DNA of 64,000 nt, taken from assembly GCA_023375675.1 (NCBI GenBank), contig JALQBC010000001.1, positions 1,488,001-1,552,000 on the forward strand. The letters are read 5' to 3'. The notes beneath the pieces are model-generated. The model searched no databases and was not told where the DNA came from. It worked only from the letters and a program-made list of their open reading frames with translations. This DNA is from Cytospora piceicola (taxonomy: Eukaryota; Ascomycota; Sordariomycetes; Diaporthales; Cytosporaceae). This document shows positions 55,192 to 64,000 of the stretch, piece after piece. The position numbers and the translations under genes were made by a program. Every line of letters starts with the position of its first letter. Positions within the stretch are counted from its first letter, which is position 1.

Positions 55192-57091
55192 TTGGCTGCC
55201 TTAACTGCAGCCGTTCAACGTCAAATCGAATTCGAGACTTTGAGATGTGCCTTGGAAACAAGGTGGGATCGATCGTCTGTGAGAAAAGAAGGCGTACATA
55301 ACCTACCGTCATCAAATAGGCAGGGTGGATTGGTTACACATACACAACATCCAGCCTCTCTTTATAACAAAGTTGCCGATAACCCTGCAGGCATGTCTTC
55401 CCGATCGCGGCCCAGCCTCACTCGCGAGACCTGGGGATAAAATGGAGCCTTTGAGGAGCCTGAGAGGCTTCAGAAGCCTCAAGAACGACGTGTGCATAAC
55501 TGGATATAGAAGCCGAGGCGATCCACTCAAGACCTACGTACCTACATACGGATCCATACAAAACTCATCGCGCTGGCACTCGTTGGCTGGCTGGCTGGCT
55601 AGCGGACAGTTGAGTGTGACGTGAAGCTGTCTGTGTGAGTACTCACATCTGTACCGTTGCGATGCATTGGGCAGCCAGCACGTGCAGAGGATCTCAGAGC
55701 TGCCAAGCGAAGCGAAACTGTGACGAATTGATGGCCAGTCAGTCAATCATACCTGGGCCGGGTCAATTGTGCACGCCGAGAATTAGCCGCCGGCCAGTTT
55801 GCCAGTTCACTCAGGAGGCCGCCAGCAACTCCAACCTCGGCATCACTGATGTCCAGGGCGGCAGGACGGCAAGTGGTGGTGGTGGTGGTGATGATGGTGG
55901 TAAAGAATAATGATGAGGACCCCCAAGTGGACGGGCAGAAAGTTGACCGTTTGACAACTCACTCACCAGGATCATTGTGTGGGTACAGCCTCATTCCCTG
56001 AGCTGACCCTTGTTTAAACAGATCTGTCAAAGTCCGACCCTCATCTGGAAAACGATGAGTCCGAAGATTATCCCGGGTACAGTGTATGCTCGTTCTGGCG
56101 ATCAATGTTGCGACCGCGTTACGTCCGGCATCCGAGTCCTGGGCGGTTACCAATTGACCACCAACCCACGTCGAATCCGCTCGATGCCTCCAGAAGTCAA
56201 AGGTGGAAAAGTGCAACAGACACCGCTCACAGCGGTTCACGGCTGTTTACAGCGACCTGGCATTCTGTCATTCTGGCGTGCCTGTTTAGTTGTCGCCCGG
56301 AAACCAGTCTGGAACAGAAGCCTGATTCGAACCTTCAATGTTCTCATCTGCACAAGGTTGGGGCTAAAGTGTTCCAGGGGGGTCAAGCACGAGTGCATGT
56401 CTCTGTCCCAACTGGCCGGATCGACAGTTTCAATTGGGGGGCCACACTGCCACACAACCCATCGCGGGGTTAGGTGCCCCTGAATGGCCCGCTTCACTGA
56501 GACATTGAACGGTACGGATCTTGTGGAGGGTGTTCCGGCAGGTCGACAGGTGGAGTTCTGTCGCTCTATTCTCGTCGCTAGCTTCCGCGATGGGGGAACT
56601 TCTCTCGAAAGTGTCCGAAGAATTCGAAGTTGTGTTGGCTGGTGGATATCAGTCAGTATTAATACATCTCATTGCCTCATAAGTATGTACCTACCTGAAA
56701 GCTTAGGTGCATGTGTGCTGGAGACGTGGCACAGAGTGTTGAGAAGCCACAAACATTCTCAGCTAGTCATGAAACAGCGCAGGCTATGACGGACACAGAT
56801 GGTGTTCGTAACTGATTAAAGGTGACGCACAATCATTCTCAATCTTTCTTGCGCACATTCTAAACACCAAAGACGGTTTCGGGGTATACCTAAGCCTTGA
56901 CCAAGCCATAAAAAGCAACAACAGGTGCCCTCGCAATTGTTTTCCACGAAGAACAGGGTCCGGATCATACATGAACCAGAAAAATGGATTTCCGTACGAG
57001 AAGACAACCGAACCAGGTGCTGCCCCCTTTCAACCAAAAACGCCAGTGAATATTACTTGAGGCCTGTTTTGCGCCACTTCTGACCAAATAC

Positions 57092-58296
57092 TCACTCAGA
57101 GTGGGCTCTCTCGGAGATAGACTCACGCATGCCAATGAGGCCATGCAGGAAGGAAAATTCTGTCACCGGATTAGCAAGACATGTAAAGTCAATTGCTTGA
57201 AACCATGGAGACACTCACTCGCGAGAGCCAGTAGGATGAACCCCACGCAGTACCCTGCCACCTTCGCCTTGCTGTCAAGTTGGTCCTCGTCCATCCAGAA
57301 GAAAGGACTGTGGCCAGTTGCCTTCGCCCCGAGTCCTCCATAGACCAGGTACAGTGCAGCGGAGAGTATGGTACCAAGAAGGTGGCTTGGGACGGGCTGT
57401 TAAACACATGTGTCAGTCATCTCGGCCGGAAAATGTCAAGGGGGGCCACGCGCACCTTGGGTGGTCTGATGCTGTTCAGGACGGTGGCCTCAATCAAGGT
57501 GATGATAGCTGGAAACGCATAGAGGTTGAACAGACAAAAGATCGGGTACCAGCTCTTGGGTATAACTCCCTTGAATGGGTTCCTGTCACAGTCACAATCA
57601 TCAAAGACCACGAAAAAGCCACTGCTACCACCGCCGCTATCACCACCCTTTGAGGGCCAGTGATCATGACCATTCGGCACCAAGACCGCCGCATAGTTCA
57701 CGAAGTTCATGAGAGCAAAGACGTGAGTAACTATGTAGAAGAGGCTGAAGTAGAAACGACGGCGGGAACCAGGACGCTCCTCGGGTGGAGACATGAAGCG
57801 AAATACCCGGGCCTTCCAGCGAGTGTCATTGGCATCAATATCAGGCAAGTGCAGGTGGGTGATGGTCCATGACTGTATACGAACGTCAGTTGGGTTCCAC
57901 GATAGACAAGCAAGCAGTTGTGGACATACAAAGACCATGACATGGTATATCAGCAACAAGAACCAGGTGACGGTGGAGAACTGGAAAGGGATGCGCCAGC
58001 TCGAGTGGTCGTCCTTCCGATGCTTGATCTTGTAGTTGATGAGCATAAAGGTCGTTGCGATCATGTAGGCCATGATGGCGCCCCGGATGTAGCCAAGGGC
58101 TTTTTGGCTAAGAGACCGCCATGGCGAGTGGGCAGCTCGAAGGAAAATGGGCTATACAATCATCAGCTTCTGGACCGACCATTGGGACCTGCAATGGCTT
58201 GTCAGGGGAACTTACATGGTCGCCGATAGAAGCTTGGGCCTCCTCATCGTGCTGGTGATTTCTCATGAGATTGCCTATAAGGGGAGTGCGTTCCAT
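57092..58296 (-). CDS. Six-TM fungal membrane protein (FAR-17a/AIG1-like layout)
   Basis: Five exons: 58296-58216, 58151-57930, 57872-57456, 57396-57219 and 57159-57092. The introns are 64, 57, 59, 59 and end in TATAG, ACAG, AACAG and GACAG respectively for the four junctions (64, 57, 59 and 58-59 nt). All phases agree, giving 321 residues. A short cytosolic N terminus (MERTPLIGN) precedes about six hydrophobic segments, including GAIMAYMIATTFMLINY, TVTWFLLLIYHVMVFSWTI and FNLYAFPAIITLIEA. It ends FLHGLIGMRESISERAHSE. The layout resembles fungal integral membrane proteins often labelled FAR-17a/AIG1-like, but I see no catalytic residues I can assign. The last exon would be missed without splicing and replaces a longer unspliced tail. 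Confidence 0.8.
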
Positions 58297-59621
58297 GGCA
58301 CACTTCGGTGGCACGAACTGTGGGAATGACGAATATCGAGAAGGCGGATGCGGGCTTGGTGGCTGGCAACCGGCACGTCTTCTCTCCAGGATTAAGTGAG
58401 TTGGGTTAGTTTCAGATCGATGAAAAGAACAATAGAGGGATCTTAGTAGGTGGATGCAACGGATGAAGGTTGGTGAGAGGATGCGAAGAGCGGAAGAGCG
58501 GAAGAGCCAGAAGTCTCGAGATGGGTCGGCGAGAATTCAGTGAGCCAAACAAACGAGGAGCGACTTCCTCTGCCATAATTAATACCAATTATGCCTGCAC
58601 TGGCATCAATGACATAGAAAGTGACATAGGAAGTAAGACAGTCATGAGAACAACCGGTCTCAATCTTGAGGATGGGGAAAGCACCACTCTCCAGTGGACC
58701 TCCAGCCAGACTGGTTTGGACTCTACACCAGGAACAACTTTGGGCACTGCGGAATTCGACACGGAAGAGACCAAGGTAGTGATCAGCCCCTTCCGTTAGC
58801 CGCTGGATAATTCAGCAATAAAACGGCCCAGCCGAGTCCTTCGAATCATGGGAGCACATGTAGAAGCAAAGAAAGTGTCTCTTATTACTCGACATTGTTG
58901 CCGTCCCGTTTGCTCAAGGTCATGAACATTCACAACCTTGGAATTCTAATGATGTGCAGGTGCTTAGACATGGGTGAAACACCGCGAAGATACACCCGAC
59001 TCCCCTTGATGATAGGGTCTCAGAGAGACTGTGATATGATCATGTGTTGGACATGCCACGTGCCGTTATATTATGCCTTCAAGGCTCGTAGCTCCGATGC
59101 CACTCACGATGCCGACAACCTGTTTTGGGGGTGTAGGGAAACGTAGTGCGATGCGCCAATGGCTGACTCACGTCTCTATGAGGGCATGTTTTTGCATCAT
59201 GGCAACTTTCAGGAGTTTTCAAGACATCTTGTAACCTGGAATTCCAACAATGGGACAAGATATAACCTTTAGAATAAGGTTGTTGATGTTGGTTTGGTGG
59301 TGAGGCGGGCAGGTGTTAGGTGGCAGGGGTGCCCAGGTGCCCAGGTGCCCGTTTTGGTGTACCTAGGTACCCAAGTACTCAAGTACCTATGTACCTACGT
59401 ACATTACTGACGTCTTCAGCCAATCATAACCCGTGCTCCCGGTGAAGCTCTGCCAGGTACGTACCGGCAGCTTGAGGCCAGTTTGAGTTCCAAGGTTCCC
59501 ACGGCTCCTTCAAGATCCTAACTTCTGCCCACCAGCAACCTTCCATGGTTGCCTACCGACAATAAACCCTCCCTCTGATCTAGTAGTCTCCCATAGGCAC
59601 ATACGGAGGTCACACGCCAGC
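58297..59621. other. Divergent intergenic region with TACCTAGGTA-type words
   Basis: 1.3 kb upstream of both the membrane protein and SEC11. A perfect 12-bp palindrome GTACCTAGGTAC lies at 59359-59370, followed by several GTACCTA/AAGTAC words to ~59405. A 109-residue frame at 58470-58799 shows no domain. Confidence 0.5.
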
Positions 59622-60401
59622 ATGCTCTCTTCACTCGGAAACCCCCGGCAGATTGCCGCCCAACTACTCAACTTCGGTGCGTTTGCAGCCCACCCCGGAA
59701 CACCCTCGAGAGATGGGGAACGGGGATGGAGAATGGAGGTGGAGGAGACACTGATGTCGCTGCGATAACTAACGTGACCCGCTCCGGCGCCTTTCCAGGT
59801 CTCGTCCTCTCGACCGCATTCATGATGTGGAAAGGCCTCTCCGTCGTCAGCGACTCGCCCTCCCCCATCGTCGTCGTCCTCTCCGGCAGCATGGAGCCCG
59901 CCTTCCAGCGCGGTGACCTCCTTTTCCTGTGGAACCGAAACCTCATACAAGACACAGACGTCGGCGAGATCGTGGTGTACAACGTCAGGGGCAAGGACAT
60001 ACCCATCGTTCACAGGGTGGTGCGCAAGTTTGGCACAGGGTACGTTCAAGGGCTTGGGGAGCCCAGCGGGCGCAACGAAAGAGTGTCCATACTGACGGTG
60101 GTGCCCTTCACTTTAGAGAGCACGCCAAATTATTGACGAAAGGCGACAACAACTCCGCCGACGATACGGAGCTATGTACGTCCTCCCCGCCCGGACTATC
60201 GGTCACTTTCTCCACAGGAGCTGACATGTGATTACAGACGCAAAGGGACAGGATTACTTGGAGAGGCAAGACATTATTGGCAGTGTGGTGGGATACATAC
60301 CGTTCGTCGGGTACGTCACCATCATGCTCTCGGAGCATCCATGGATGAAGACGGCGATGCTGGGAATCATGGGCCTGGTGGTCGTCCTACAGAGGGAATA
60401 G
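59622..60401 (+). CDS. SEC11: Signal peptidase complex catalytic subunit Sec11
   Basis: Four exons: 59622-59676, 59799-60039, 60117-60175 and 60238-60401. The introns are 122, 77 and 62 nt, with GTGCGT, GTACGT and GTACGT donors and phases that join. The product is 172 residues, close to the yeast enzyme. A single N-terminal TM helix ([13 protein letters not shown]) precedes the nucleophile Ser49 in SGSMEP. His90 in IVHRVV replaces the bacterial lysine, and Asp109 lies in TKGDNN. This is the ER membrane protease that removes signal peptides from secreted proteins. The last exon supplies the C-terminal hydrophobic segment. It converges on the histidine kinase gene. Confidence 0.95.
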
Positions 60402-60954
60402 CATGCATAGCCTCTGGAGGGTGTCGCTCCTGTGGAGTGATAGAAGCGGAACAATCGAAAACATTATCAGTCGCCAACTGCTAGTGGCGTGACTGACGTC
60501 CTCTCATTGTCGTCAAACGAGATCGAAAGTCGCACTTTTCTCCGTCAGTCGTGACGAGTGGAGATGTCCATCAACACCGACGGATCCCGTTATAATGGGC
60601 CTTCAAACAAGCTCAGTCGGTTGGAATGGTCGGGCTGCTTCAAGCACCCCTGTCTTGAGTCTCACTGACCCGCCATTTTCGCACTGGATGCAAAGCCTAT
60701 ATAGGTCATTCCTCAGTACCCCTTAAGGTAACATGAACTGGCAGGTTCATTTGTGGTGAGCACTCACTTAAGAAGTATGTTTCTCACCAAGATCGTGGGT
60801 GCTGTGAAGTGGGAGCGCATGCTCACCAAGATTATCCTAGGAGACCACGGTATTTTCTCCTCGAACCCGCGTCAGCCCGTAATTAGTCGTGTCCCAGGCC
60901 CCGCCCAGCTAGATATTGTATATAGGCTGAAAGCAAGGTCATGATGTGTTGAAT
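60402..60954. other. Convergent spacer, SEC11 / histidine kinase
   Basis: 553 bp with no gene or repeat recognised. Confidence 0.5.
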
Positions 60955-63900
60955 CTATTTTGCTCGAGCAGGCCTCTCCTCCACCAACGCTTTGATCTTC
61001 TTTACGAGATCTACAACTTTGAACGGTTTGCTGATAACGTCGTCCATACCCGCATCCCTCATGCTCCTCATCTGCTCTTCTCTGACATTCGCACTGACGC
61101 CCATTATTGGCGACCTGCCGACCTCGCCACTCTTCTGGAGGTCCTTGATTTCCCGCGCGGCGGTGTTGCCGTCTTTTACCGGCATCTCCTGGTCCATGAG
61201 GATGCAGAAGAAGCGCTCGTCTTCGCTTTTTCCAGCATCTTTGTCGGTTGGCCGGCCATCTTTGGCGCGTTTGATGACAGCATCGACAGCTTCTTGGCCG
61301 TTGTTGGCGGTGAAGACTTGGAAACCATAATTCTGTGCGTCATGGTTGTCAGATTGGATGGGGAGACATCGAAGCAGCCTCGGGATCGAACGGGAGAAAA
61401 TGCTTACCTGTAATTGCCTTTTCAACACCTTTTGATTGATCAGGTTATCCTCCACAAGAAGCAATGCTCCCATCGTCTGGTTCGGTGACCTAGTCTGCGC
61501 ATCGTGCGTCCGCTTAGCAACTCTAGCTTGTCGAGGCGTTTCACCCGTGTCTTCGTTGAATGTATCAGAAGCGTCGACCAATGGCTGAAGCCCGCCAATA
61601 GCTTCCTGTGTCTCAGCAGTCCTCGCGTCCCGTTTTGACCCCGGATGCACCTCAGGTTCGTATCTCACTGGCGGATTGTTAAGTACATTGTTTGAATCCG
61701 GGTCTTGATCTTGGCCTTTGTCTTTGTCTTGGACGCCTTTCTGGCTCCCGAAATTGCGTATTGTTGATTGGCCCTGCTGCGTGTTCTTTCCCCTTTTCCC
61801 CTTCTCGCCATCCTTGCCCCCTTCGTCGACCTCTACGATGGCCGTTCTGTGCGAGCCCTGACGACTCGCAATACGTGGCCGTATCGGAGAGACCGACTTA
61901 TGCGAGGACATCTGCCTGCGAAGCAGACTTGGCACCGTGGCGATAGCATCCTCGTCGGACGGAGGTGATGCGCGACGGGCCTTGAAGTAAAAGCCAAAGG
62001 TTGAACCTTGTCCTTTTTTGGAAGCAACTCCGATATCGCCGCCGTGCAGCTGGCATAGCTTTCTCGAGATGGACAAGCCCAAGCCAGAGCCTCCGTACGT
62101 CTCGGACGTCTTTGGCGTTGCTTGCCTGAAACGCTCAAAAAGTTTGACTTGGTCATCTATACTTATGCCAATCCCGGTATCTTTGACAACAAGCATCAGG
62201 TACATGACTGGACCATCCCCCCATTCTTGCGAGAGTGTTTGATCCACGTGGAAGGCATTGTCGTTTTCCTCAAAGAAGACGACATTCGGTGGATATGATA
62301 ATGGCTTCTCGATACTGGCCCCCATGGCCACCGTTATCCGGCGGTCACCTTCCTTGTTCGCTGTGAACTTGATGGCGTTGGTCATGAGGTTCACGAGGAC
62401 TTGTTTGATACGAGCGAGGTCTGCTAAAATCCAGTCAACGCCCAAGTCCTCGACTGAAACGTCCAAGGCAAAGTCAAAGTCGATGTGTTTGGTCTTCAAT
62501 TCGGCCTGGAACACCTTCAGCTGCTTGGAAAAGGCCCATTTCGGCTGGGAGAGGCTGGGAGCCAGAGATAGCATCATACTGTCCAGCTTGGAAAAGGCCA
62601 GAATATCGTCCACCAGAACATTCTGGTGAGACACGCATATCAAGATAGTATCCGCCGCGTCGATTATCTCCCCTGCTTGGTCAGGGCTGACGTCGGGCCA
62701 TTCCGTAGACGTAACTGTTTGCTTGATCTCTTCCGCGAGATGCAGGACGGCGCTCAGGGGGTTGCGGATCTCATGAGAAACCATATCGATGAAGCGCTCC
62801 TGCTGCTGTTTGCGATTTTTGGCGTCCTGCGCGGCCACCTCTTGTGCCTGTTCTGCCCCCTTTAACTCTGAGATGTCCACGACGGCGCAGATATAGCCAG
62901 AGTTGTTTGCAGCGTCGAGCGGCTTGAGGAAAAACATGCGCCACTCGCCATTTTCAGGCTCGTCTCCATCGGACTTTTCACCATCGTCGCCGATGACGCA
63001 TCTGAACTCGACCTTGATTTCCTGGCGTTCTCCAAATGCCTCGCGGTACTGGGTCATGACCCGATCATAATCTCGAGGATCAATACTCTCAGGCCATGAG
63101 CGGAACTCGTGGCTGCTCTTCTTGGTTGTGAGATGGAAAAACTGGTCGTTAACGAAGACGGCTTCGGCCTATGTACCCCATTAGAGCCTCTGTAATGAAC
63201 TCTCCTACACCACCCACACCAAGTCACGATAAAGTTTGAGGAGATACTCACATTGTGGTCCAAAATTGCCAGACCGGTTGGAAGCAGCTCGGCGAAACGC
63301 TGGAAAAGCTGACTTTGTTTCGAGTCCAAGTGGTCGTGTCGCGTAATTGAGTCTACTATGTCACCACGGGCATCCGACGGCAAAGCAACCTTTTTGAGTA
63401 TGTTTTCCTGGTCCTGCTCTGACTTGGCGAGGATTTCGTTGTTCTGGGACCTATGTGGTAGTGGCTTCGAAGAGTTGGCTTTCGGGCCATTCCCCAGGAG
63501 CTCATCGTCGAGCGAACGATGTGGCATCTGGCTGTGCAGTAACTGTGCGAGTACGCCTTGCCGGTGGCCCTTCTCGTCGAGGAGGGGGCAGACCAGGACA
63601 GGCGCGTCGGGAGCATGATTTGGCATATTCTTGAAGAAGAACGAGCCGGCTAAAGCCCCGTGTCAGTCACGTCTTCCCGGGCGATTTGCCTGAGCACCAG
63701 GAAGCCCCTGGACACGCTGGAAAGTGAATGCTTACCCACCCTGACCGTACGGCCTGTGAGAGCCGACTGAAGGGAGCCTCGGGCTTCTCCCTTGTACCAG
63801 TCTGCGGCCGGGGCGCTCTGTCCATCGTCGAAGTTGGAAGCAGTTCCCCAGGCAATGTTATGAACAATGGCCAGTTTTGGGCCCCAGAAGACGGCAGCGG

Positions 63901-63983
63901 GATGCGGGAACGCCTCTATAAGGTTGACATAGTTGCAAAGGGCTGGTGGCCATTTACTCCTCGAGCCCAGACTCGTGTTGGAC
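60955..63983 (-). CDS. Hybrid sensor histidine kinase, partial at right edge
   Basis: Four visible exons: (edge)63983-63736, 63649-63252, 63168-61408 and 61332-60955. The introns are 86, 83 and 75 nt and all junctions keep phase. The first visible exon probably starts at an acceptor (TTTCTAG, 63984), since the text SNTSLGSRSKWPPAL matches the middle of a PAS-like input region; an in-frame ATG at 63997-63995 is a weaker option. Next come a second PAS-like segment (LLPTGLAILDHN...) and an H box, DMVSHEIRNPLSA, with the phospho-histidine codon at 62773-62775. The N box (LVNLMTNAIKFT) and G boxes (DTGIGI, GGSGLGLSISRKL) follow, then a receiver with phospho-Asp in CILMDQEMPVKDG (codon 61192-61194) and Lys in SKPF. 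It would autophosphorylate and pass phosphate through Ypd1 to a response regulator. No TM helix is visible. The stimulus and fungal HHK group are not assigned. Confidence 0.9.
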
Positions 63984-64000
63984 CTAGAAAGAGTCATGCT

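Larger units (their letters stand above)
54590..57091. other. 2.5 kb intergenic region with low-complexity tracts
   Basis: The BTB promoter side carries an 18-base G run and a GT-rich tract, listed separately. A GGT microsatellite lies near 55874-55901. No gene is supported. Confidence 0.5.

Noticed and set aside
56300..56350. GGTTCGAATC box on the minus strand, possible tRNA
   Set aside because: The flanking bases do not form a T-stem and there is no A box at the right distance.
58470..58799. 109-residue frame upstream of SEC11
   Set aside because: No domain and no splice-supported extension. Ser/Thr-rich chance frame.

Overview
This window looks like nuclear DNA of a filamentous ascomycete (Pezizomycotina, probably Sordariomycetes). 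Most genes carry introns of about 55-125 nt with fungal GTRNGT donors and YAG acceptors. Conserved single-copy eukaryotic housekeeping genes sit beside lineage-restricted families, and one 6.4 kb AT-rich block carries the C-to-T and G-to-A signature of repeat-induced point mutation (RIP). Genus cannot be fixed from sequence alone. Gene structures were worked out by hand from reading frame, splice phase and protein continuity.

Layout, left to right. A TBC Rab-GAP gene starts near or beyond the left edge. It is followed by a ubiquitin-conjugating E2 (-), a GNAT acetyltransferase (+), a 14-TM-type MFS drug transporter (-) and a membrane-anchored, lectin-propeller-like protein (-). A 4.3 kb gene desert precedes two divergent paralogues of an unnamed family, arranged tail to tail (16.7-20.5 kb). 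Next is a complete but heavily RIP-mutated Ty1/copia retrotransposon at 21510-27868, with two 166-bp LTRs and a 5-bp GATAC target duplication. It ends only 209 bp before the ATG of an aldo-keto reductase.

From 29.7 to 46.7 kb lies a compact housekeeping block: HIT-family protein, RNA polymerase shared subunit Rpb12 (ABC10-alpha), GPN1/Npa3 GTPase (polymerase assembly and import), Cwf19-like splicing factor, a dual-specificity phosphatase, an Mtr-like amino-acid permease and TFIIIB subunit Brf1. Three of these act in RNA polymerase assembly or transcription and one in splicing, but they are separate transcription units, not an operon.

From 47.8 kb onward are an apparently decaying ubiquitin-like-domain gene, a DUF1349-type gene, a frameshifted gene relic, a BTB protein, a six-TM membrane protein, the signal peptidase catalytic subunit Sec11, and a hybrid histidine kinase running off the right edge.

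I see no secondary-metabolite cluster, CRISPR array or prokaryotic system. The most informative features are the strict polarity of RIP mutations between the two LTRs, the tethered lectin-like receptor, the tail-to-tail paralogue pair, and the ULD-like gene whose first intron donor appears to have changed from G to A.
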